Source: Bartonella rattaustraliani AUST/NH4 (lineage in GTDB: Bacteria > Pseudomonadota > Alphaproteobacteria > Rhizobiales > Rhizobiaceae). Taken from it: a stretch of 59,164 bases of DNA. The notes under the pieces were generated by a model. The model was given only the letters and a program-made list of their open reading frames with translations, was not told the origin of the DNA and ran no database searches. The translations under genes and the position numbers were made by a program. Positions 47,628-59,164 of the stretch are shown here, piece by piece. Within the stretch, counting starts at the first letter, position 1. Each line of letters begins with the position of its first letter. Location of the stretch: the NCBI RefSeq assembly GCF_000312565.1, contig NZ_CALW02000005.1:1-59164 (forward strand), in the 5' to 3' direction.

Positions 47628-48383
47628 TCATAATCCCATAGAGTGAGAATCATGGAGAGGAAAATGTTGGTTGAATGCGCTGATACATGAAGAGTTGGAG
47701 ATAAGAGGTTGTTGCATAACCTGAGGCATGTTGTCGTGGAAAAACAGTGTTGTTTCTCCATAAAAAGCGTTTTGTTTATGAATGTGAATCATTTGGGGAA
47801 AATACTCTTGCACAATGAGAGGATCATGGAGTGCTGTAAGAACTGTTCGTCCTTGTTGTTGCCAGTGTGTAATGAGTGCCAGAAGGTCTTTTTGGGTATT
47901 CTGATCTACACCATTGAAAGGTTCATCGAGCAAAATAATATCGGCATCTTGTACAATAATGCGTGCAAAAAGGGCGCGTTGTAATTGCCCACTTGAGAGC
48001 GTATCCAGTGAACGGGTGGCGAGAGCTGTAAGCCCGACCATTTCAAGCGCATTTTGAATTTTAGAGTCATAAGGGCGTTGATTTTTCCATAATCCACAAA
48101 AAGACCACAATCCCGTTTTTATAAGTGCTTTGACGTCAATGGGGAAGGTTCGATCTATATCACACTGTTGAGCAAGGTAAGCAACTCGGCTTTTTGAAGG
48201 CTTAGCAACTTTACCTTTGAGAGGTTTAACCAGTCCAGCAATGGCTTTCAGTAATGTAGATTTTCCAACGCCATTATTGCCTGTTATTGCGACCAATGAG
48301 CCAGCCTTTAGCTTTGCTGAAAAGCTTTTTATAGTTATTCTGTTTATATAGCCTAATGTTGCATGATCGAAATTGAGCTCCAT
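47628..48383 (-). CDS. znuC: Metal ABC transporter ATP-binding protein (ZnuC-like)
   Basis: First gene of the importer operon, 251 residues. Walker A is GNNGVGKSTL, the signature LSSGQLQRALFAR, Walker B IILLDEPFNGVD, followed by the H-loop ALHDP. The C-terminus is longer than a minimal ATPase but carries no clear extra domain. A pair of AT-rich palindromes lies 33-81 bases upstream of the start, consistent with control by a metal-sensing Fur-family repressor. Confidence 0.88.
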   Translation of the reverse strand: MELNFDHATLGYINRITIKSFSAKLKAGSLVAITGNNGVGKSTLLKAIAGLVKPLKGKVAKPSKSRVAYLAQQCDIDRTFPIDVKALIKTGLWSFCGLWKNQRPYDSKIQNALEMVGLTALATRSLDTLSSGQLQRALFARIIVQDADIILLDEPFNGVDQNTQKDLLALITHWQQQGRTVLTALHDPLIVQEYFPQMIHIHKQNAFYGETTLFFHDNMPQVMQQPLISNSSCISAFNQHFPLHDSHSMGL

Positions 48384-48415
48384 AGTTCACACCACCTTTG
48401 TATTTATCCCGAGAT

Positions 48416-48464
48416 GTTATGTAATAATATAACGTTTGTCAATGAAATGTTACATTATTACATG
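48416..48464 (-). promoter_or_regulatory. Paired Zur-like operators upstream of znuC
   Basis: Two related elements lie in inverted orientation: GTTATGTAATAATATAAC (48416-48433) and ATGTTACATTATTACATG (48447-48464). Reverse-complementing the second gives TGTAATAATGTAAC, nearly the core of the first. They resemble AT-rich palindromes bound by Zur and other Fur-family repressors, and their place before a zinc importer supports that. The assignment to Zur is inference. Confidence 0.6.
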
Positions 48465-48551
48465 TGTTTTGGGCATTGAAATTTTTAGTGGGAAGATCGT
48501 GGAAAATTCAAAATAATAATTGAATTTTTCTTGACGAAAAAAAGTGTGTGT

Positions 48552-48567
48552 ATACTATATATAGTAT
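48552..48567 (+). promoter_or_regulatory. NrdR-box-like palindrome, distal
   Basis: ATACTATATATAGTAT is a perfect 16-bp palindrome matching the NrdR-box pattern (acaCwATATATwGtgt). A -35-like TTGACG ends 15 bases upstream (48531-48536), so it probably overlaps a promoter. It lies about 500 bases before nrdH. Confidence 0.55.
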
Positions 48568-48818
48568 CAAAATGATTGGTGATTCTAAATAGGCACAAGT
48601 GAGGGTATAGTGTGTTTCGTTTGGCGTCTAAATTATTTCCGTAATATAATTGCGAAGATTTTATTGACCAAGGGTAGAGCGGTGTTTTTTACTAAAATAT
48701 CTTTCTTGGGGGAATTTCCTTTCGTTTTTGTAAGTTAATTTTGTCATGAAAGAGTAAGCTAAGCGTTGGAGATTTCTCGCTGAGAGCGTTATTTTTTTGG
48801 CAACTGGAGGAAATTGTA

Positions 48819-48902
48819 ATGCAAGCAAAGGGTTGTTTTATAATAGAGGAGCCTTACCATTTAAGTTATAGAATAACCGTTTATTCTCATCATAATTTCT
48901 AA
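48819..48902 (+). CDS. Possible 27-residue leader ORF before nrdH
   Basis: ATG 48819 follows a strong ribosome binding site (TGGAGG, eight bases upstream) and encodes MQAKGCFIIEEPYHLSYRIT and seven more residues. It lies between the two NrdR-like boxes, in the region that would be the leader of a transcript from the distal promoter. No family is recognised. It may be a leader peptide, a small protein, or a chance ORF. Confidence 0.35.
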   Translation: MQAKGCFIIEEPYHLSYRITVYSHHNF

Positions 48903-48934
48903 ATGATTTGGTGAGAATTTTTGTGATGTTTCGA

Positions 48935-48950
48935 AAACTATATATTGTTT
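48935..48950 (+). promoter_or_regulatory. NrdR box, proximal
   Basis: AAACTATATATTGTTT fits the NrdR-box pattern with a near-perfect core (CTATATATTG). It lies 120 bases upstream of nrdH. NrdR is the ATP/dATP-sensing repressor of ribonucleotide reductase genes. Confidence 0.65.
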
Positions 48951-49025
48951 GAACAAGAGTATAGCCACGTGTGTTTGCGTACGGTTTCTGTTTCTTGCGT
49001 ATCTTATGGAGTTATTAGAATGAGC

Positions 49026-49047
49026 ACCCTTCAAGGGTTGATTTTTT
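49026..49047 (+). promoter_or_regulatory. Hairpin with T-tract in the nrdH leader
   Basis: ACCCT pairs with AGGGT around TCA, followed by TGATTTTTT, about 25 bases before the nrdH ATG. It has the form of a short terminator or attenuator. Confidence 0.4.
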
Positions 49048-49069
49048 GAAAATTAGAAAGTTGAAGAAA

Positions 49070-49288
49070 ATGCCGGTCACTATTTATAGCAAGCCATCTT
49101 GCGTTCAATGCGATGCTACGTGTCGTGCTTTTGATGCTAAAGGGATTGATTATCAGGTTATCGATATTTCTTGTGATGAACAAGCTTATAGTTTTGTTCA
49201 ATCTCTAGGGTATCGTCAGGTTCCTGTCGTGGTTTGTGGTGAAAGTCATTGGTCTGGTTTTAGACCAGATATGATTAGTGGTCTTTAG
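49070..49288 (+). CDS. nrdH: Glutaredoxin-like protein NrdH
   Basis: Electron donor for class Ib ribonucleotide reductase, 72 residues. The redox motif CVQC is near residues 10-13 (SKPSCVQCDATCRAF), and the C-terminal WSGFRPDMI is the NrdH-specific motif. ATG 49070 (MPVTIYSKPSC) is preferred; an upstream TTG at 49046 would add eight basic residues. It leads the nrdHIEF operon; nrdI begins six bases after its stop. Confidence 0.94.
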   Translation: MPVTIYSKPSCVQCDATCRAFDAKGIDYQVIDISCDEQAYSFVQSLGYRQVPVVVCGESHWSGFRPDMISGL

Positions 49289-49294
49289 TATTTA

Positions 49295-49674
49295 ATGGGG
49301 CTTCTTGTTTATTATTCGAGTGCAACGGGTAATACAGAGCATTTTGTTTCTCAATTGGGACAAAAGCTCTTCAAGATTGATAAAAAAAAACCGTCATTGT
49401 TAGTTGGCGAGCCTTATGTATTAGTTGTTCCGACCTATGCAGATGGTGAAGGGAAAGGAGCTGTGCCAAAAGCAGTTATTCGTTTCCTCAATGAAGGAGA
49501 GAATCGCAAATTCATTCGTGGTGTCATTGGTGGTGGGAATCGTAATTTTGGTCGCTATTATAATTTAGCGAGCAAAATTATTGCTGAAAAATGTTTTGTA
49601 CCTTGCCTGTATCGTTTTGAACTGCGTGGAACCGATGAAGATGTTATTTGTGTAAAAAAGGGATTGGAAAGATT

Positions 49675-49693
<19 letters not shown>
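49295..49693 (+). CDS. nrdI: Ribonucleotide reductase flavodoxin NrdI
   Basis: A 132-residue flavodoxin-like protein that supplies oxidant to assemble the dimanganese-tyrosyl radical cofactor of NrdF. The FMN phosphate loop [12 protein letters not shown] and the later [17 protein letters not shown] match the family. It overlaps the nrdE start region, so translation is coupled. Confidence 0.94.
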
Positions 49694-53670
<3,977 letters not shown>

Positions 53671-53674
<4 letters not shown>

Positions 53675-54750
53675 CCATGATGATCCATTTCCGTGAGAAG
53701 TGCTGTCTGATGATCGGAAATGAGAGCATCAATAATCTCATCAAGGTCTCCTTCCAGAATACGATCAAGTTTGTAGAGCGTAAGATTAATACGATGATCC
53801 GTAACACGTCCTTGAGGAAAATTATAGGTACGAATACGTTCTGACCGGTCACCAGAGCCAACTTGATTTTTGCGGGATTGAGAACGTTCACTTTCCGCTT
53901 TTTGTCGTTCCATGTCAAATAAACGTGCGCGTAAAATTTGAAGTGCTCGTGCACGGTTTTGGTGCTGTGATTTTTCCGCTTGTACAACCATAATTCCTGT
54001 TGGAATATGCGTGATACGAACGGCTGAATCGGTTGTATTGACGTGTTGTCCTCCTGCGCCAGAGGCACGCATTGTATCAATGCGGATATCTTCTGGACGA
54101 ATTTCAATATCAATTTCTTCTACCTCTGGAAGGACTGCAACGGTCGCAGCAGATGTATGGATGCGCCCCCCTGTTTCTGTTTCAGGGATGCGTTGCACAC
54201 GATGAACGCCTGATTCGAATTTCAGTTTAGAAAAGACACCTTTCCCTGAAATAGTGGCAATAATTTCTTTATATCCACCCACTTCTCCCTCATTAAGCGA
54301 AAGCACTTCCGTTTTCCAGTTATGAGAGGCGGCATAACGCTCATACATGCGAAAAAGATCACCGGCAAAGAGCGCTGCTTCTAATCCTCCTGTTCCTGCT
54401 CGAATTTCCACAATAGCGCTTTTTTCATCGGCAACATCTTTAGGCAAAAGCAGAATTTGGAGTTCTTGTTTAAGTTGTTCCACTTTTTGACATAATAATG
54501 GTAACTCTTCTTGTGCTAAGTTACGCATTTCTATGTCTGTTATTTTATCATTGATGATAATTTCCAGCTCTGAAATTTCTCTGTAAAGAGCATTTAATGC
54601 GCGGATAGAATGAACAATAGGCTGTAATTCTGCATATTCAGAAGCTAATTTTACATATGTTTCAGCATTTGGGCTTTGAGCCATTTGATCTTCAATTATT
54701 TCAAAGCGTTTTTCAAGCTGTTTCATACGATCTTGTGGCAAAGAAACCAT
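53671..54750 (-). CDS. prfA: Peptide chain release factor 1
   Basis: Reads UAA and UAG stop codons and triggers peptide release. GGQ occurs in [21 protein letters not shown] (near residue 230), and the recognition PxT tripeptide is PET in [20 protein letters not shown] (PAT or PVT in many homologues). The 359 residues match the family. It forms an overlapping pair with prmC. Confidence 0.96.
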
Positions 54751-54945
54751 GATAATATTGGCCTAATTTATAATAATATTTTTGTTGTAAGATTGGTGAT
54801 CAAATACTTTATAACATCAGATAAAAGAGGTTCGTAAAGCAGAAAACCCTTCTTGCCAATAAAAACCGATAGTTCTGAAGATAAACTTGTTTAAAATCTG
54901 GTTTGTACGGGCTAGATCTTTGCTTATACATATGAAATTATTGAT

Positions 54946-55371
54946 TTAAGTATTGCGTTTTTTTCCATAAATTTCAAGACGATGATGAATAATATCATAG
55001 CCAAGGGATTTAGCAATTTCTTCTTGCAGATTTTCAATGACATCAGAATGAAATTCAATAACTTTTCCTGTTTCTATATCAATGAGGTGATCATGGTGTT
55101 GTCCGTCTGCTTGCTCAAAACGAGACGGTCCACCACTAAATGTATGGCGATGAATTTTTCCATTTCCTTCTAATATTTTCATAGTTCTATAAACAGTTGA
55201 GAGCGAAATACTGGAATCTATCTTATGAGCACGCTGAAAAATCTCAAACGCGTTCGGATGATCATTTGTATCAGCCAAAATATCAAAAATAATACGTCTT
55301 TGACGTGTTACTCTTAGACCTGCAGTTCGCAACTCTTGCTCATAGTTTCGCTTTTTATTCATCTTCTTCAT
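54946..55371 (-). CDS. fur: Ferric uptake regulator family protein (Fur/Mur)
   Basis: A metal-sensing repressor of 141 residues from ATG 55371 ([18 protein letters not shown]). The winged-helix part contains [15 protein letters not shown] and [14 protein letters not shown]; the metal site contains [19 protein letters not shown]. In Rhizobiales such proteins may act as Fur (iron) or Mur (manganese); the CxxC pair of the structural zinc site in other Fur proteins is absent. The frame opens further upstream and overlaps the secA end; ATG 55398 or 55362 are alternative starts. It directly follows secA on the minus strand. Confidence 0.9.
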   Translation of the reverse strand: MKKMNKKRNYEQELRTAGLRVTRQRRIIFDILADTNDHPNAFEIFQRAHKIDSSISLSTVYRTMKILEGNGKIHRHTFSGGPSRFEQADGQHHDHLIDIETGKVIEFHSDVIENLQEEIAKSLGYDIIHHRLEIYGKKRNT

Positions 55372-55381
55372 TATTTGTTTT

Positions 55382-58099
55382 TCAAACGAAGGCTCCATGA
55401 CAATGTTTGTACTTCTTTTCTGAACCACAAGGGCAACGTTCATTACGTCCTACTTTCCCCCATGTGGATAAATCGTTAGGGTCGCGGTCTTTCGGATTCA
55501 CCACGCGATTCTCTTTTGAAAGTTTCCACAAAGTTGGCTGAATATCTTCACCTTTATCATTACGAACAAGAGAATCAGCATTCATTTTTTTATCTGCAGG
55601 TGGCTCTGTGGGGGATTGAGCAATTTCAAAAGACATCAGTTTAGAAGTAACGATTCTCCGTAAATTTCTAAGCATGGCCTGGAAGAGTTCAAATGATTCC
55701 GTCTTATATTCGTTGAGTGGATCCCGTTGTGCATAACCACGAAAGCCAACAACAGAGCGCAAATGGTCTAAACTTACCAAATGTTCGCGCCATAAAATGT
55801 CAATAGTTTCAAGCAAAATAGCCTTATGAAAATAAGCCATAACTTCTGGAGAGTAGCGTTCAATACGCTCGTTTTCAAGTTTTGTGAGAGCGTCTGATAC
55901 GCGTTCTAAAATCTGTTCTTCGGCAATTCCATCTTCCTTAACCCATTCTTCTATGGGAAGTTCAAGGTTGAAAAGTTGGTGGATTTTGTCTTGTAGAGCT
56001 TTTGCATTCCATTTTTCCGAATATGTTCCAGATGGAATATAGGTCTCTACGAGGTCTTCAACCACTTCATTGCGCATTTCAATGACCATGTCTGTTAAAT
56101 CGTTTTCATTCATAACTTCCATGCGCTGTTCAAAAATAACCTTGCGTTGGTCATTCATGACATCATCATATTTTAACAAATTTTTACGAATTTCAAAATT
56201 TCGCGCTTCGACCTTTTTCTGCGCTTTTTCGAGAGCCTTATTGATCCATGGATGCGTAATGGCTTCATTTTCTTTTAGTCCTAATTTTTGCAGCATACTA
56301 TCCATACGATTAGAGCCGAAGATACGCATGAGATCGTCTTGAAGAGAAAGAAAGAATTTTGAGCGACCAGGATCACCTTGTCGACCGGAGCGTCCGCGCA
56401 GCTGGTTGTCAATACGACGGCTTTCATGGCGTTCAGTAGCGATAACATAAAGCCCCCCAGCAGCTAATGCTTCTTCTTTAAGCTTTCTAACATCTTCTTT
56501 AATTTTTTCAATTTGAGCAGTCCGTTCTTCTCCATCGGGCATGTCCTGTAACTCTTGTCGGATACGCATTTCAATATTACCACCAAGCTGTATATCAGTC
56601 CCACGACCAGCCATGTTGGTGGCAATAGTTAAAGCTCCGGGAACTCCTGCTTGTGCAATAATATACGCTTCTTGTTCATGATAGCGAGCATTTAAAACTC
56701 TAAAATCTGTAATGCCTTCTTTTCGTAAACGTTCTGCTAATTGTTCTGATTTTTCAATAGACGTTGTTCCAACAAGAATAGGCTGTCCTTTTTCATGAGC
56801 TTGACGGATATCACGTATGATAGCACGATATTTTTCTTCTGCTGTTCGATAGATTTCATCATCTTCATCAAGACGCTGTATGGGTAAATTCGTGGGAACT
56901 TCTACAACTTCAAGACCATAAATATTATTGAATTCCTCAGCTTCGGTAACGGCGGTTCCAGTCATCCCCGACAGTTTTCTATACATACGGAAATAATTTT
57001 GGAAAGTGATAGACGCGAGTGTTTGATTCTCTGGTTGAATAGCAACATGCTCTTTAGCTTCTAGAGCTTGATGAAGTCCTTCAGAGTAACGCCGTCCTGG
57101 CATCATACGACCTGTAAATTCATCAATAATAACGATTTCGTCATTACGAACGATGTAGTCCTTGTCACGAACAAACAATTTATGGGCTTTAAGCGCGTTA
57201 TTGATATGATGAACGATAGCAACATTTTCTATGTCGTAAAGACTTTCACCTGTAAGATGTCCGGCTTGTTCAAGCATTTTTTCAATTTTTTCAGTACCAA
57301 TTTCGGTAAAAGTCGTTGTTTTTTGTTTTTCATCTATTTCATAGTCTTCTGAAGTCAAGGCAGGAATAAATGTATCAATAAGGTTATAAAAGTCTGTGCG
57401 ATCCTCTAGAGAACCAGAAATAATAAGAGGGGTACGTGCTTCATCAATGAGGATTGAATCAACTTCATCGACAATTGCATAATGATGACCGCGCTGAACC
57501 ATTTGATGAGGATCAAAGGTCATATTATCACGCAGGTAATCAAAACCCAATTCATTATTTGTTGCATAAGTGATGTCACATGCATAGGCATCTCGACGCG
57601 CCTCATTATCAAGGTCATGGAGAATCACACCCGTTGTTAGCCCCAGAAAACCAAAGATTTTTCCCATTGTTTCAGCATCACGACTAGCAAGATAATCGTT
57701 TACCGTAACGACATGAACACCCTTTCCTTCTAATGCATTTAGGTAAATGGGTAGAGTTGACATGAGTGTTTTACCTTCACCGGTACGCATTTCAGCAATG
57801 CCACAATCATGAAGCACCATTCCACCAATAAGCTGTACGTCAAAAGGACGCATATTATAAACACGCTTTGCTGTTTCACGGACAGTTGCAAAAGCTTCTG
57901 GGAGAAGAGAGTCAACAGTTGCACCTTCAGAGAGACGTTTACGAAATTCATCAGTCTTTTGACGAAGCTGTGCATCACTTAATTTCAGGAACTGTTCTTC
58001 CAAAGCATTAATTTGTACGACTCGCTGGCGCAGAGCTTTGAGGCGTCGCTCTTGAGCTGAGCCAAAAAATTTACGAGCAAAGACACCTAAACTGACCAT
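55382..58099 (-). CDS. secA: Preprotein translocase ATPase SecA
   Basis: Motor that drives unfolded proteins through SecYEG. The helicase core shows [19 protein letters not shown] (Walker A), [17 protein letters not shown] (Walker B), [15 protein letters not shown] and [11 protein letters not shown]. The C-terminal zinc/SecB-binding motif [12 protein letters not shown] is complete. The 905 residues are usual for alphaproteobacteria. The gene is transcribed away from the parvulin-type isomerase, itself a Sec substrate. Confidence 0.97.
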   Translation of the reverse strand: MVSLGVFARKFFGSAQERRLKALRQRVVQINALEEQFLKLSDAQLRQKTDEFRKRLSEGATVDSLLPEAFATVRETAKRVYNMRPFDVQLIGGMVLHDCGIAEMRTGEGKTLMSTLPIYLNALEGKGVHVVTVNDYLASRDAETMGKIFGFLGLTTGVILHDLDNEARRDAYACDITYATNNELGFDYLRDNMTFDPHQMVQRGHHYAIVDEVDSILIDEARTPLIISGSLEDRTDFYNLIDTFIPALTSEDYEIDEKQKTTTFTEIGTEKIEKMLEQAGHLTGESLYDIENVAIVHHINNALKAHKLFVRDKDYIVRNDEIVIIDEFTGRMMPGRRYSEGLHQALEAKEHVAIQPENQTLASITFQNYFRMYRKLSGMTGTAVTEAEEFNNIYGLEVVEVPTNLPIQRLDEDDEIYRTAEEKYRAIIRDIRQAHEKGQPILVGTTSIEKSEQLAERLRKEGITDFRVLNARYHEQEAYIIAQAGVPGALTIATNMAGRGTDIQLGGNIEMRIRQELQDMPDGEERTAQIEKIKEDVRKLKEEALAAGGLYVIATERHESRRIDNQLRGRSGRQGDPGRSKFFLSLQDDLMRIFGSNRMDSMLQKLGLKENEAITHPWINKALEKAQKKVEARNFEIRKNLLKYDDVMNDQRKVIFEQRMEVMNENDLTDMVIEMRNEVVEDLVETYIPSGTYSEKWNAKALQDKIHQLFNLELPIEEWVKEDGIAEEQILERVSDALTKLENERIERYSPEVMAYFHKAILLETIDILWREHLVSLDHLRSVVGFRGYAQRDPLNEYKTESFELFQAMLRNLRRIVTSKLMSFEIAQSPTEPPADKKMNADSLVRNDKGEDIQPTLWKLSKENRVVNPKDRDPNDLSTWGKVGRNERCPCGSEKKYKHCHGAFV

Positions 58100-58527
58100 C
58101 TCTGGCCCTTTCCTTTAATTGTTCTCATTATTTTTGGATACGGCATATGTTATCCTCATGAATTTGCACTTCCAAGGCATTTTAATATAATTTGACGAAG
58201 AAAATATTACCATTATACTTTTATTGAGGTGCAATTTTTCACTTCACTATAAAAATAGAGATAAGAGGCTAAATGCACTGTGTCAACTTCAGTGATGATG
58301 TTTATTTTATCCAATACAAAAGAATTGAGGATACAAGACGCTATTATTTTTTATATTGTCATGTTTTTTGCAATGTTAAGAAGGGTTGGATAAACGAGGA
58401 TAAAAGGATAAGTTTATGTTTTTTAAATGAAATGACTTAAATATTATTTATCATGTTTAGAGATTAAAATGTTATGGGAAAGAAAATAAGAATCTTAAAC
58501 CGGCCTTCATTTTTAAGGAGTATATTT
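58100..58527. promoter_or_regulatory. Divergent promoter region secA / peptidyl-prolyl isomerase
   Basis: About 430 AT-rich bases between divergent genes, with no gene of its own visible. It must hold both promoters. Confidence 0.4.
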
Positions 58528-59164
58528 ATGAAATCCAATTTTATCATGCTGTTTTTGGTATCAACTTTATTGGCAAGTACGAGTCTAGGGGTGGTTGCCC
58601 GAGAAAGTTCGAATACACCGTTGAGCGATTTAAAGGATTTGGAAAAGGTTTCTGAAAAAACAGTTCCTCCTTCGCATATTATGGCAGTTATTGATGGGAA
58701 GAATATTACAGCAGGGCAATTGGATGAGCTAGCGCTTGAAATAAATCCTAATTTAGCGCGTCTTCCTGATGAACAACGTCGTGTCATGGTTTTAAAAGCT
58801 TATTTGGATATGCAAGCACTTGCTAAAGCAGCTGTTCAAGCAGGAATTGATAAAAGCGAAACTTACAATAAACGTATGGCAGTGATGCGTGATAATGTCC
58901 TTCAACAGCTTTATTTTAAGCAGGCCGTTGTTGATAAAATTTCAGATTCTGATTTGGAAGCTCTTTATAAGAAAGAAGTTGCTGCTTTGCCTAAAGAGGA
59001 TGAGGTGAAAGCGCGTCATATTTTAGTGAAAACGAGCAAAGAAGCAGAAGCTATCATTAAGCGTTTAAACAAGGGCGAGAGTTTTGAAGAGATTGCAAAA
59101 AAGTACTCAACCGATGGTTCAGCTGCTGTTGGGGGTGATCTTGGTTATTTTAGCCATGGTCAAA
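58528..59164 (+). CDS. Parvulin-type peptidyl-prolyl cis-trans isomerase, secreted (3' partial)
   Basis: The first 212 codons of a periplasmic PpiC/SurA-like foldase. ATG 58528 has a perfect AAGGAG seven bases upstream. A signal peptide (about 1-25) is followed by an N-terminal chaperone region (IMAVIDGKNITAGQLDELAL, LDMQALAKAAVQAGI) and the start of the rotamase domain (VKARHILVKTSKEAEAII, then YSTDGSAAVGGDLGYFSHGQ). The gene runs off the window. Its place beside secA is shared with other Rhizobiales. Confidence 0.92.
   Translation, partial: MKSNFIMLFLVSTLLASTSLGVVARESSNTPLSDLKDLEKVSEKTVPPSHIMAVIDGKNITAGQLDELALEINPNLARLPDEQRRVMVLKAYLDMQALAKAAVQAGIDKSETYNKRMAVMRDNVLQQLYFKQAVVDKISDSDLEALYKKEVAALPKEDEVKARHILVKTSKEAEAIIKRLNKGESFEEIAKKYSTDGSAAVGGDLGYFSHGQ

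Overview
The window looks like chromosomal DNA of a Bartonella species (Alphaproteobacteria, Rhizobiales). Four things point there: AT-rich sequence; a ctpA-ialA-ialB locus (the invasion-associated locus known from Bartonella); the C-terminal anchor of a BadA/Vomp/YadA-like trimeric autotransporter at the left edge; and a homologue of the Brucella Omp10 lipoprotein. I cannot name the species from the sequence alone.

Layout. 1-0.8 kb: autotransporter C-terminus, translationally coupled to a secreted IalB-family protein. 1.6-12.5 kb: a rightward housekeeping block (Ppx/GppA phosphatase, rlmE, obgE, proB, proA, nadD, rsfS, rlmH, an EnvC-type murein hydrolase activator, ctpA, rppH/ialA), followed by ialB, yggT and a DUF167 gene. 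14.2-19.7 kb (minus strand): ppa, typA, a 1.65-kb stretch without convincing genes, and mgtE. 20-26.7 kb: M3 oligopeptidase, a DUF459/SGNH protein, an MltB-like lytic transglycosylase, galU and kdsD. 27.5-31.5 kb: omp10, a degenerate NtrC-like regulator and a phospholipase D-family protein. 31.7-37.9 kb: guaB, a new 49-residue small ORF on the minus strand, rsmB, guaA and a glycerophosphodiester phosphodiesterase. 39.7-43.9 kb (minus): the ugpBAEC glycerol-3-phosphate importer. 45.8-48.4 kb (minus): a zinc-type ABC importer with a palindromic operator. 49-52.8 kb: nrdHIEF (class Ib ribonucleotide reductase) behind two NrdR-box-like palindromes. 52.8-58.1 kb (minus): prmC, prfA, fur and secA. 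The right edge holds the start of a parvulin-type peptidyl-prolyl isomerase.

Functional links. ProB and ProA make glutamate semialdehyde for proline. GuaB and GuaA make GMP. UgpQ-like phosphodiesterase plus UgpBAEC form a glycerophosphodiester/glycerol-3-phosphate salvage route. PrfA and PrmC are a release factor and its methylase. NrdHIEF, Fur and the Zn importer belong to metal-dependent physiology. CtpA, IalA, IalB, the autotransporter, EnvC and the transglycosylase are envelope or host-interaction functions.

The most notable unexplained structure is a family of at least ten decayed copies of one element in the long gene-poor gaps (near 6.0, 17.7, 27.0, 27.3, 38.0, 38.9, 39.0, 44.2, 45.0 and 45.3 kb), in both orientations. 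By translating the less damaged copies I interpret it as the 5' end of a phage-type tyrosine integrase gene: about 200 bp of upstream DNA, a strong ribosome binding site, and the start of the arm-binding (DUF4102-like) domain. Copies bracket the ugp operon, and one separates proB from proA.
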